From Roseateles oligotrophus (GTDB lineage: Bacteria > Pseudomonadota > Gammaproteobacteria > Burkholderiales > Burkholderiaceae_C): a stretch of DNA of 64,000 bases. Below are positions 53,120 through 61,484 of this stretch, piece after piece (the stretch's first letter is position 1; the number at the start of each line of letters is the position of its first letter). A model generated the notes under the pieces. That model did no database searches. It saw only the letters and a list, made by a program, of their open reading frames with translations, and was not told the DNA's origin. The stretch is taken from NCBI RefSeq assembly GCF_025717515.1, contig NZ_JAJIRN010000007.1, positions 248,001 through 312,000 of the forward strand. Direction: 5' to 3'. Both the position numbers and the translations under genes were made by a program.

Positions 53120-54343
53120 CTATTTGGCGTTGGGCTGCTGCCAGATATCTTCCAGATAGGTGAAGCCCCAGTCCGACGGGGTTTCGCGGCTGAGGACCTT
53201 GTCGCGCGTGCCGGGGTGGGAGAGGTCGAGGGTCAGCACCGGGATCGGCATGCTGGAGCGGGTCGAATAGAACACCCGCACCACCGGCGCGGCGAGGCTG
53301 GCAGGGTTCAACTCGGTCACGACGGCCAGTCGCCCCGACTCCAGTTTGACCAGGCTGCCGACCGGATAGATGCCGACGCTTTTCACAAAGGCCTTGAACA
53401 CGACCGGGTCGAAATGGTCGCCCGCCCATTGCGCCATGCGCTGAATCGAGCCGGCCGGGTCCCAGGCCGATTTATAGGGGCGCGTGGAGGTGATCGCGTC
53501 ATAGACATCGCATACCGCACCCATGCGCGCCAGCAGGCTGATCTGCTCGCCCTTGAGCTTTTGCGGGTAGCCGCTGCCGTCCATTTTTTCGTGATGATGC
53601 AGGCAGACATCCAAGGCCGCGGCAGGCACCGCCTTGCCTTCTTTGAGCATCTGATAGCCGCGCAGCGGATGCGAGCGAATGACGTTGAATTCGGCGTCGG
53701 TCAGCTTGCCGGGCTTGTTCAGCACATCCATCGGCATCGCCATCTTGCCAATGTCATGCAGCAGCCCGGCCAAGCCGGCTTCGCGGGTTTGCTCATCGCT
53801 CAGCCCCAGCTGTTTGGCCAGCGACACCATCAGCGCGCACACGGCCACCGAATGCATATAGGTGTAGTTGTCCTTGGTCTTCAGGCGCGCCAGGCTGATC
53901 AGCGCCGAAGGATTGCGCGACACCGAATTGCTGATTTCTTCGACGATGGGCAGGCATTGCTCGGCGTCCAGGGCGCGCCCCAAGCGGGCTTCGCCAAACA
54001 TCGAGGTCACCGCCTCGCGCGAGCGGTTGACCAGCACATTGGCGCGGGCCATTTCGGCGGCCATGCTGATGGGCGAGCGCTCGTTCGGCGGCGCGGGCTT
54101 GGGGGCTGGCTCCGCAGGGCGGCTTTGGGGTGGGTCCGCAGCCGTGGCGGCGCTGCTCACATCCAGACCGCGGTCGAGATCAATCCAAAGCATCGGCACG
54201 CCGCTGCTCAGCAAGGCGTCCAGGTCGGCTTGCTCTTGCAGCAAGAACTTGGTTTTCCAGAAAGGATGGGCCAGCCAAGAGCCCTCCAGCGACTGGACAA
54301 ACATGCCGATTCGGGCTTGTTGGGTGGCTATTTTCTTCAGCAT
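53120..54343 (-). CDS. HD-GYP domain cyclic-di-GMP phosphodiesterase
   Basis: 407 residues. DUF3391 N-terminal domain (ATQQARIGMFVQSLEGSWLAHPFWKTKFLL), a Pro-rich linker (65-90), then an HD-GYP domain with HSVAVC at 164, HDIGK at 196-200, the HP motif (SHPLRGYQ), HHHEKMDGSGYPQKL with GYP at 258-260, and DAIT. All metal-binding residues are present, so it is probably an active cyclic-di-GMP phosphodiesterase. Cytosolic. Cyclic-di-GMP turnover could link to surface traits such as exosortase-sorted proteins, but no direct connection is seen. Confidence 0.93.
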   Translation of the reverse strand: MLKKIATQQARIGMFVQSLEGSWLAHPFWKTKFLLQEQADLDALLSSGVPMLWIDLDRGLDVSSAATAADPPQSRPAEPAPKPAPPNERSPISMAAEMARANVLVNRSREAVTSMFGEARLGRALDAEQCLPIVEEISNSVSRNPSALISLARLKTKDNYTYMHSVAVCALMVSLAKQLGLSDEQTREAGLAGLLHDIGKMAMPMDVLNKPGKLTDAEFNVIRSHPLRGYQMLKEGKAVPAAALDVCLHHHEKMDGSGYPQKLKGEQISLLARMGAVCDVYDAITSTRPYKSAWDPAGSIQRMAQWAGDHFDPVVFKAFVKSVGIYPVGSLVKLESGRLAVVTELNPASLAAPVVRVFYSTRSSMPIPVLTLDLSHPGTRDKVLSRETPSDWGFTYLEDIWQQPNAK

Positions 54344-54485
54344 CGGATAGAAACTGCCAGCAATCTCGCGTCAGGGTCGAGCCGGCATTTTCGCCTCAAG
54401 GCCTGCAGGCCGGTGGCCAAGACAGGGCGCTATTTCGAGGATATATCGGCAAAATGGCAGGCCAAAAATGAACCTGACCCCATTT

Positions 54486-56108
54486 TCAGGGCTGAATGGG
54501 CCGGAGCTTGGCGTCGGCCAGTCCGACCAGCAGGGCCTGGCCATCGGGGCGGACCCTGAACTCGCCGTATTTGGCCGCTTGCCAGCGCTTGCCATCGCCT
54601 TCGCGGAAGTACCAGGCATCGCTGACCAGGGTCCAGCCGCCGTTTCTTGGGCTCAGCGCGATCAGTTGCTCGTCGGCGGCCAAGGGCTTGCCTTGCTCGT
54701 GAACACGCCGCAACAAGGCGAGCCCGCGTGCGTCGACCCCGAGCACGACCAGCGTGCGTGCAGCGCCGAGCCGGTGCAATTGGGCCGCATTGACATCGGG
54801 GCCTAAGTCGTAATTCAAGCGCATAAAGTCGCCCTGCATCAGCGAGCGCGGGTCAATCGGCGCCAGCGCGACAAAGATCGGCCGCCCCTCGCTGATCAGG
54901 CGCTGCTTTTGCCAGATGCCGGCGTTGACGAGCAGCAAGGCCAGCAGGCCGCCGCCCAATAAGCAAGCGGCACCGGGCATGCGTTTGGGCCGAGGCGCGG
55001 GGCTGGCGCCGGCCGGCGTTTGGCCTTGGCGGCTTGCCGCGAGCCAGGCGATGGGCGCCAGCAAGGCCGCCGCGCCTGCCAAGACCCCGGCCTTGCTGCT
55101 CAAGGTCCAGCTGAGTTGATAGTAGGACGCCCCCAGCACCCAGACCGAGGCCATCGCGCTGGCCATGGCCAGCTCGCGGCGCCGCGTGGCGCTGCCCCAA
55201 GCCAGCAGCATCAAGAGGCCGCCCAAGCAGGGCAGCCAGGCGCAAAGACCCGCCAGTACCAGCGCCACGGCCAAGGGCAGCGGCCGGCGCAGATCCGGCC
55301 AGGCTTGCGCGGCCAGCGCGAAGCCACCGAGTGCAAAGACGACGGCGCCTGCCTGATAGGCCCATCGCAAGCTCGAGGGCAGGCTGGACTCTGGGCCGAA
55401 AAGGCCTTGTTCAAGGGCGGCGACACTGCCCAAGGCAGCGAGGCCGAGCACCAGCATCAAGAGCCAACCGGTCGCAAGCGCCTCCAGCAGCGCCGCCTTG
55501 GCCGCTTGCCTGCCATGCAGCAGAAAGCGTTGCTGCAAGAGCAGGGCAGCCAGGCCGATCACCATCCCCCCATGCAAGATCAGCCAATGCACACCCAGGC
55601 CCTTGCGCTCGTCCAAGCCCGTCGGCATCAGCGCCAGGCAGAAAAACAGTCCAGCAGCCGCACCCAGCAAGATGCGCAGCCAAGCCTTGTCAATTGCCAG
55701 CGCCAGCCCCAAGCAGCCGATCAGCATCCCAACCGAAGCAGCGGAATGGTGCAGGTCACGGTACAAGCCCAAGGATAAAGTCAGCGCGCCGCTCAGCAGC
55801 AGCGGCATGGCCAATTGCTCTAGGAACAAGGGCGCCGAGTTGGAACGCAAGATCACGGCGGCCGCCAACAGCACCAGAGCCCCGACCAGGTAGCTTGCAC
55901 CTCCCGCCGTCAGCGACGGTCCCAAGAGCAGATAGATAAAGCTCAGCAGCGGCACGGCCGCCAGCCATGCGCCCAGCGCCGTCAGCAGCAATAGCGACCA
56001 GGGGCGCGCCTCGGCGGCAGAAAGGGTGGCCGATCCGGGCAGCAAGCCGGCGGTGATCGCGCGTTGCAGCAGTTGCGCCGGAGCGAGTGCTTGACTGCCT
56101 CGCTTCAT
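54486..56108 (-). CDS. membrane protein, DUF4401 plus GDYXXLXY domain
   Basis: 540 residues with about ten to twelve membrane segments, then a soluble C-terminal domain with GDFMRLNY (consensus GDYxxLxY) at about residue 430. The N-terminal part matches the DUF4401 family. This pair of domains is often next to a DUF2157 gene, as here: the ATGA overlap at 56105-56108 couples it to the DUF2157 gene upstream. No function is known; the two probably act together in the membrane. Confidence 0.85.
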   Translation of the reverse strand: MKRGSQALAPAQLLQRAITAGLLPGSATLSAAEARPWSLLLLTALGAWLAAVPLLSFIYLLLGPSLTAGGASYLVGALVLLAAAVILRSNSAPLFLEQLAMPLLLSGALTLSLGLYRDLHHSAASVGMLIGCLGLALAIDKAWLRILLGAAAGLFFCLALMPTGLDERKGLGVHWLILHGGMVIGLAALLLQQRFLLHGRQAAKAALLEALATGWLLMLVLGLAALGSVAALEQGLFGPESSLPSSLRWAYQAGAVVFALGGFALAAQAWPDLRRPLPLAVALVLAGLCAWLPCLGGLLMLLAWGSATRRRELAMASAMASVWVLGASYYQLSWTLSSKAGVLAGAAALLAPIAWLAASRQGQTPAGASPAPRPKRMPGAACLLGGGLLALLLVNAGIWQKQRLISEGRPIFVALAPIDPRSLMQGDFMRLNYDLGPDVNAAQLHRLGAARTLVVLGVDARGLALLRRVHEQGKPLAADEQLIALSPRNGGWTLVSDAWYFREGDGKRWQAAKYGEFRVRPDGQALLVGLADAKLRPIQP

Positions 56109-57106
56109 CTTGATGTCTCTTGCGCGCTGGCATGCCGCCGGGCGATTCGCAACAGGCCGCTGACGCTGCCAGCCAGCAGCAGGGCGGCGACGGCGCCGAC
56201 CAGCAGCAGCCTGAGCGGGTCATTGCCGAGCGAGCCATTGCCCGGACTCAGCCAATGCGCAAAGCCGACCACCAGCAAGCTGTTCAGGCCCAGCGCCAGC
56301 ATGCTCAGCTGAGCCAGGTCAAAGCCGCCGGCGCTGCGCGCGACCAGCGCGACGGCCACCAGACCCATGATCAGGCCGAGCCAGTAATGCGGCATCACCT
56401 CGGCGTGAAACAAGCCGCTCAAGGCGACGGCGCTGACAAAGGTGGTGGCCAAGCCCATCGCCAAGCGCATTGTCAGCAGGCCGGCGCCGGTCTGCCGGCG
56501 ACACAGCGGCCCGAGCAATAGCAGCATCAGACTCAGTGCGCCGAATGCCAGCGCGTGCACCAGCAGCTCCTCATATTCACCGGCCGGCAGCGCGCTCCAG
56601 CGCCCGCCCAAATGGGTTTGCGTCCACAGCGCAATCGCGGTTGTCGTGATGGCCGCCCAGGGCGCCCACAAGAGGTCTGAGCGGGCGCCAAAGCATAGCG
56701 GCAGGCCCAAGGCGGCCCAGAGCGCAAAGAGCTGCCAGGGGTCGGCGCCGGTTTGGTAGGTTTGACCAAAGAAGGCGAGCAAGCCGCCCAGGCTCAGCAG
56801 GCATAAAAAGGCCAGCGCCTGCCGGGCCTTGGGCCACAGCGCCGCACCCAGCGCGCTGCCGAGCAGCAGGGTTTGCAAGAGCGCAAAACGTCCGGCCCGC
56901 CCCAGCTCGGACCAGTTGGCCGCGACCCACATCACAAGCGCCAAGCCGGCCAAGCCGGCCGCCAACAAGGCCGTGCCGCGCAGCAGCTGTGCGCTCAAGT
57001 TGCGCGGCTGCTCGGTCAGGCCTGCCAAGCGCTGGAGCTGACGCGCCGCTTGTTCGTCCAAGCCATATTGGGCGCCGAGTTGAAAGAGCAGTAATCTTGT
57101 CTTCAT
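56105..57106 (-). CDS. DUF2157 membrane protein
   Basis: 333 residues with about ten membrane segments. The first 30 residues are cytosolic (LLLFQLGAQYGLDEQAARQLQRLAGL) and resemble the DUF2157 start. ATG 57106 is preferred to an earlier in-frame start that only adds a charged tail. It ends in an ATGA overlap with the DUF4401 gene. A GC-rich 75-bp gap separates it from the small lipoprotein gene. Function unknown. Confidence 0.85.
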   Translation of the reverse strand: MKTRLLLFQLGAQYGLDEQAARQLQRLAGLTEQPRNLSAQLLRGTALLAAGLAGLALVMWVAANWSELGRAGRFALLQTLLLGSALGAALWPKARQALAFLCLLSLGGLLAFFGQTYQTGADPWQLFALWAALGLPLCFGARSDLLWAPWAAITTTAIALWTQTHLGGRWSALPAGEYEELLVHALAFGALSLMLLLLGPLCRRQTGAGLLTMRLAMGLATTFVSAVALSGLFHAEVMPHYWLGLIMGLVAVALVARSAGGFDLAQLSMLALGLNSLLVVGFAHWLSPGNGSLGNDPLRLLLVGAVAALLLAGSVSGLLRIARRHASAQETSR

Positions 57107-57181
57107 GAGCGCCTTGAGGCGTGGCTGGGCGCAAATGATAAGGGCAGCCTTGGCTGCCCTTGCCGCGAACAACGGGGGCCC

Positions 57182-57397
57182 TTAGCGTTCCATGATCTGC
57201 ACGACCTCGCCCTTCATGATGGTCATGCGTTTGCCTTCGGCGTCGCGGTACTCGTAGCTGCCGGTTTTTTCGTTGAAATCAGGTTTGCCGTCCGCCACGA
57301 TCATGCGACCTTCTTTGGTGCTCATGATGTATTGGGTCGAGCTGCAGCCGGCCAGCGCTGCGAGCAGGGTCAAACAGATAGGGGCGCCGAATTTCAT
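57182..57397 (-). CDS. small YgdI/YgdR-type lipoprotein
   Basis: 71 residues. Signal with lipobox LAGC, then CSSTQYIMSTKEGRMIVADGKPDFNEKTGSYEYRDAEGKRMTIMKGEVVQIMER. The pattern YIMSTKEGRMI...GKP and TGSYEYRDAEGK matches the YgdI/YgdR (DUF903) lipoproteins, which have an SH3-like beta barrel. AGGAG is ten bases upstream. Outer-membrane lipoprotein of unknown role. Confidence 0.85.
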   Translation of the reverse strand: MKFGAPICLTLLAALAGCSSTQYIMSTKEGRMIVADGKPDFNEKTGSYEYRDAEGKRMTIMKGEVVQIMER

Positions 57398-57625
57398 GTC
57401 TGTATCTCCTATTGAAAGTTGATTTTCAAGGCCGGTCGCCAGGCGCCGACGGCTGGCAGTATTCCATGGAGACGGGGTGTTAGCTCGCTGAATCAGGGGC
57501 CAAGGCCCATGGCGGGCTGCTTCAACTTAGGGGGGAGCTTGATCGCTTTTGTGGGTGGTTTTTGGGGCTTGGCCGACACCCGCTGTGTTTCGGCATGGAA
57601 TTTGCGTCTGCCTGTTGATCAACCC

Positions 57626-58270
57626 ATGCCCATGCCCATGCCCGCCATACCCAATTTCGAGCCATCAAGCCCCGCCCAGGGCTTGCGTGTGCTGCTGATC
57701 GATGACGGTGCACATCGCGTGCAGCTGATCCAGCAGGAACTGTCGCGCCAGGGCTGCGAGGTGGTCGGCGTGATCGAGCAGGGCGCCTTGATTCATGACT
57801 GTGTGCTGCGCCTCAAACCCGACGTGGTGATCGTCGACAGCGAGTCTCCGACGCGCGACACCCTCGAGAACCTGGCCACGCTGTCGCTGCAGATGCCTCG
57901 CCCGGTGGTGGTGTTCTCTGAAGACGGTGACCAGGCGACGATGCGCCGCGCCTTGCAGGCCGGCGTCAGCGCCTATGTGGTGGCGGGGCTGCAGCCGGAG
58001 CGCCTCGCTTCGGTGCTGCAAGTGGCCTGCCTGCGTTTCGAGCAAGACCTGGCCCTCAAGCGGGAGCTGACGCAGGCACAGGCGCAGCTGAGCGGGCGCA
58101 AGATCATCGAGCGGGCCAAGGGCATCTTGATGGCCGAGCTGAGCCTGGATGAAGACGCCGCCTACAAGCGCATGCGCCGCCTGGCGATGGACAGGGGCGC
58201 GCCCTTGCTGGATGTGGCGGAGCGCATCATTGATGCGCAGGCCTTGCTGCGCTGCACCAAACTGGGTTGA
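57626..58270 (+). CDS. nasT: NasT-like response regulator with ANTAR RNA-binding domain
   Basis: 214 residues. A receiver domain (20-140) with IDD and phosphoacceptor-like D71 (VVIVDSESP), but the usual conserved Lys is replaced by Ala (A120, AYVVAGL). That suggests control other than by classic phosphorylation. The C-terminal ANTAR domain (148-206) reads AQLSGRKIIERAKGILMAELSLDEDAAYKRMRRLAM, which binds hairpin RNA and prevents termination. The matching leader RNA lies directly downstream. The start is one of three close ATGs (57626, 57632, 57638). NasT normally pairs with the nitrate sensor NasS; nasS is not beside it here. Confidence 0.92.
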   Translation: MPMPMPAIPNFEPSSPAQGLRVLLIDDGAHRVQLIQQELSRQGCEVVGVIEQGALIHDCVLRLKPDVVIVDSESPTRDTLENLATLSLQMPRPVVVFSEDGDQATMRRALQAGVSAYVVAGLQPERLASVLQVACLRFEQDLALKRELTQAQAQLSGRKIIERAKGILMAELSLDEDAAYKRMRRLAMDRGAPLLDVAERIIDAQALLRCTKLG

Positions 58271-58356
58271 TTCTTGAGCGGGCACGCCTTCAAAGCGTGC
58301 GCAAAGGGCCGCTGTGCAGCGATTTTCGGCTGGCACGAGTTCTGCTAACTAACTGC

Positions 58357-58469
58357 TGAGACCCACAACGGCGTGGGTCACTCAAGCAATAGATTTTCGA
58401 CGGACAACGGCGTCCGACCTTGGCCGCGGCTTTCTTTGGAAGGCTGCGGCGGGTCGAGGCGCCGTTTTT
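58357..58469 (+). ncRNA. ANTAR-type nitrate leader RNA with terminator
   Basis: Between nasT and nrtA. Hairpin 1 is GACCCAC / GTGGGTC (58360-58379), hairpin 2 is CGGAC / GTCCG (58401-58416). Both have the same six-base loop, AACGGC, with A at position 1 and G at position 4, the known ANTAR recognition rule. A 12-bp stem (58423-58450, two G-U pairs, loop TTTG) follows and overlaps a terminator stem CGGCG / CGCCG (58447-58464) that runs into TTTTT. The fit is antitermination: NasT binding the two hairpins lets transcription pass to the transporter genes. Confidence 0.85.
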
Positions 58470-58527
58470 GTTTTCCACATTGGAGATGTTGATGAGCAAG
58501 AGTCTTGAACTTCAAGGAGAAGGTTTG

Positions 58528-59766
58528 ATGAGCGCAGATCGTCGCAAACTATTGACCGGTGCCGCCGCTGGCGCTGTATCTGGTCTCGCAGGTCTTGCCA
58601 GCAGCCTGCCAGGCGGCGCCTGGGCCGCCGGTTCCGACAAGCCCGAGAAGGAAGAGGTCCGCATCGGCTTCATCCCGCTAACGGATTGCGCCAGCGTGGT
58701 GATGGCCTCGGTCTTGGGCTTCGACAAGAAATATGGCGTGAAGATCATCCCGACCAAGGAGGCCTCCTGGGCCGGCGTGCGCGACAAGCTGGTCAACGGC
58801 GAACTCGATATGGCGCATGCGCTCTACGGGATGATTTACGGCGTGCATCTCGGCGTGTCCGGCCCCAAGAAAGACATGGCCGTGCTGATGACCTTGAACA
58901 ACAACGGTCAGGCGATCACGCTGTCCAAGAAGCTGGCCGACAAGGGCGCGGTCGACGGCGCAACGCTGGCCAAGCTGATGACGAGTGACAAGCGGGAGTA
59001 CACCTTTGCCCAGACCTTCCCGACCGGCACCCATGCGATGTGGTTGTACTACTGGATGGCCGCGCATGGCATCAACCCGCTCAAGGACGCCAAGGTCATC
59101 ACCGTGCCGCCGCCGCAGATGGTGGCGAATATGCGGGTCGGCAATATGGACGGCTATTGCGTCGGCGAGCCCTGGAATCACCGCGCGATCGTCGACGGCA
59201 TCGGCATCACAGCCATCACCTCGCAAGACATCTGGAAGGATCACCCCGAGAAGGTCTTGGCCAGCAGCGGTGACTTCGTCAAGCAGTACCCGAACACCGC
59301 CCGCGCCGTCATCATGGCGATCCTGGAGGCCGGCCGCTGGATCGACGCCGGCCTGCAAAACAAGCTCAAGATGGCCGACACCATCGCCGAGAAGGCCTAT
59401 GTCAACACCGGCGTCGATGCGATCAATCAGCGCATCTTGGGCCGCTATCAAAACGGCTTGGGCAAGACCTGGGACGACCCCAATCATATGAAGTTCTTCA
59501 ACGACGGGGCGGTCAATTTCCCCTATTTGAGCGACGGCATGTGGTTCCTGACCCAGCACAAGCGCTGGGGCTTGTTAAAGGACCACCCGGACTATCTGGC
59601 GGTCGCCAAGCAGATCAACCAGATCGATTTGTACAAAGAAGCGGCCGGCGCGCTCAAGGTCAATGTACCCAAGGACGTCATGCGTAGCAGCAAGCTGATT
59701 GACGGCGTGGTGTGGGACGGCATTGCGCCGGCTAAGTACGCCGACGCCTTCAAAGTCAAAGCCTGA
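58528..59766 (+). CDS. nrtA: nitrate ABC transporter, periplasmic binding protein
   Basis: 412 residues. A twin-arginine signal (SADRRKLLTGAAAGAVSGLAGLASS) precedes the binding domain of the NrtA/CmpA type: RIGFIPLTDCASVVMASVLGFDKKYG is the family start, and FPTGTHAMWLYYWMAAHGI and VGEPWNHRAI line the anion pocket. It binds nitrate or nitrite in the periplasm. AAGGAG is eight bases upstream of ATG 58528; starts at 58492 or 58486 would also work. It heads the operon behind the leader RNA. Confidence 0.92.
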   Translation: MSADRRKLLTGAAAGAVSGLAGLASSLPGGAWAAGSDKPEKEEVRIGFIPLTDCASVVMASVLGFDKKYGVKIIPTKEASWAGVRDKLVNGELDMAHALYGMIYGVHLGVSGPKKDMAVLMTLNNNGQAITLSKKLADKGAVDGATLAKLMTSDKREYTFAQTFPTGTHAMWLYYWMAAHGINPLKDAKVITVPPPQMVANMRVGNMDGYCVGEPWNHRAIVDGIGITAITSQDIWKDHPEKVLASSGDFVKQYPNTARAVIMAILEAGRWIDAGLQNKLKMADTIAEKAYVNTGVDAINQRILGRYQNGLGKTWDDPNHMKFFNDGAVNFPYLSDGMWFLTQHKRWGLLKDHPDYLAVAKQINQIDLYKEAAGALKVNVPKDVMRSSKLIDGVVWDGIAPAKYADAFKVKA

Positions 59767-59779
59767 GGAGCAAGCCATC

Positions 59780-60664
59780 ATGGTCAGTGCAGTCTTCCAT
59801 TCGCCGCGTGATGTCAGCATCGAGCTGATCAAGCCGCCTGTTGCTCCGCCTCAGAAGGCGCTTGCAAAACCGCCAACTACACGGATGCCAATAGATTGGC
59901 GCGGCGTCTGGCTGCGCGTGCTGCCGCCAGTACTGGGCTTGGCGCTGCTGGTTGGCATCTGGGCGCTGGCGACGCAGAAAGGCGGGCCCTTTCCAACGCC
60001 CACTGCGACCTTCGATGCCGCCGTCAAGCTGTTCGCCGACCCGTTGCGCAGCAACGGCCCGAACGATCAAGGCATAGGCTGGAACATCCTGGCCTCGCTG
60101 CAGCGGGTCGCGCTGGGCTTCGGCTTGGCGGCGCTGGTCGGCATCCCGCTGGGCTTCATCATCGGCCGCTTCGAGTTCGCCAGCCGGATGATCTCGCCCT
60201 TGATCAGCCTGCTCAAGCCGGTCTCGCCGCTGGCCTGGCTGCCGATCGGCTTGCTGGTGTTCAAGAGCGCCAACCCGGCCGCGATCTGGACCATTTTCAT
60301 CTGCTCGATCTGGCCGATGGTGGTCAACACGGCGGTCGGCGTGCAGCGTGTGCCCGAGGATTATTTGAACGTGGCGCGGGTTTTGAAGCTCTCTGAATGG
60401 AAAGTTATCACCCGCATCCTCTTGCCGGCCGTGCTGCCCTACATCCTGACCGGCGTGCGGCTTTCGGTCGGCACCGCCTGGCTGGTGATCGTGGCGGCCG
60501 AGATGCTGACCGGCGGCGTCGGCATAGGCTTCTGGGTCTGGGACGAATGGAATAACCTCAATGTCGCCCACATCATCATCGCCATCTTCGTCATCGGCAT
60601 CGTCGGCTTGGCGCTGGAATGGGTCTTGATGGCGCTGGCCAAACGCTTCTCTTTCGAGGACTGA
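59780..60664 (+). CDS. nrtB: nitrate ABC transporter permease
   Basis: 294 residues, six membrane segments, binding-protein-dependent permease fold. The EAA loop region is VPEDYLNVARVLKLSEWKVITRILLPAVLPYILTGVRL, and GAWLVIVAAEM-like TAWLVIVAAEMLTGGVGIGFWVWDEWNNLN is typical of NrtB. GAGGAG lies ten bases upstream. It sits 13 bp after nrtA. The N-terminal 60 residues before the first helix are polar and Pro-rich. Confidence 0.93.
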   Translation: MVSAVFHSPRDVSIELIKPPVAPPQKALAKPPTTRMPIDWRGVWLRVLPPVLGLALLVGIWALATQKGGPFPTPTATFDAAVKLFADPLRSNGPNDQGIGWNILASLQRVALGFGLAALVGIPLGFIIGRFEFASRMISPLISLLKPVSPLAWLPIGLLVFKSANPAAIWTIFICSIWPMVVNTAVGVQRVPEDYLNVARVLKLSEWKVITRILLPAVLPYILTGVRLSVGTAWLVIVAAEMLTGGVGIGFWVWDEWNNLNVAHIIIAIFVIGIVGLALEWVLMALAKRFSFED

Positions 60665-60668
60665 TGCG

Positions 60669-61484
60669 ATGACGACGATAAAAGCTTTCATTGAAGTGCA
60701 AGCGGCCGAGATGGTCTTCAACACCCGCAAGGGCTCTTTCCACGCGCTTAGCAAGATTGACTTGCAGGTACAGCGCGGCGAGTTCATCACCTTGATTGGC
60801 CATTCGGGCTGCGGCAAGTCGACGCTGCTGAACCTGATCGCCGGGCTATTGCGGCCCACGAGCGGCGTGCTGCTGTGTGACAACCGCGAGATCTCCGAGC
60901 CCGGGCCGGAGCGCGCGGTGGTGTTCCAGAACCATTCGCTCTTGCCTTGGCTGTCTTGCTTCGAGAACGTCTACCTGGGTGTCGAGTCGGTGTTCGGCAA
61001 GCGCGAATTCAAGCCCAAACTGATTGAGCGCACCGAGGCCGCGCTGGAGCTGGTCGGCATGAGCCACGCGACGCATAAGCGCCCGCATGAGATTTCCGGC
61101 GGCATGAAGCAGCGCATCGGCATCGCCCGCGCGCTGGCCATGCAACCCAAGGTCCTCTTGATGGACGAGCCCTTCGGCGCGCTCGACGCGCTGACCCGCG
61201 CCCATCTGCAGGACGAGTTGCTGAAGATCGTCGCCGCGACGCAGAGCACGGTGGTGATGGTCACGCATGACGTGGACGAGGCGGTGCTCTTGAGCGACCG
61301 CATCGTGATGATGAGCAACGGCCCGGCGGCGACCATTGGCGAGATCCTCAGCGTCGATCTGCCGCGGCCACGCAAGCGCGTTGAGCTGGCCGAGAGCGCC
61401 ACCTATATCGCGGCGCGCAAGGCGGTGATCGACTTTCTCTATACCCGTCACGCCAAGGATTCCCGCAGCGAGGTGCTGGCATGA
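60669..61484 (+). CDS. nrtD: nitrate ABC transporter ATPase
   Basis: 271 residues. Walker A GHSGCGKST, signature ISGGMKQR, Walker B VLLMDEPFGALD and VMVTHDVDEA are intact. It energises the NrtAB transporter. Resembles NrtD/SsuB-type ATPases; the adjacent binding protein supports nitrate. The stop overlaps the nirB start by 4 bp. Confidence 0.93.
   Translation: MTTIKAFIEVQAAEMVFNTRKGSFHALSKIDLQVQRGEFITLIGHSGCGKSTLLNLIAGLLRPTSGVLLCDNREISEPGPERAVVFQNHSLLPWLSCFENVYLGVESVFGKREFKPKLIERTEAALELVGMSHATHKRPHEISGGMKQRIGIARALAMQPKVLLMDEPFGALDALTRAHLQDELLKIVAATQSTVVMVTHDVDEAVLLSDRIVMMSNGPAATIGEILSVDLPRPRKRVELAESATYIAARKAVIDFLYTRHAKDSRSEVLA

Noticed and set aside
52849-53163. 104-codon plus-strand frame between the PEP-CTERM and HD-GYP genes
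   Set aside because: No ribosome site, no family and it runs into the HD-GYP gene from the other side. The 269-bp gap shows nothing else I can support.
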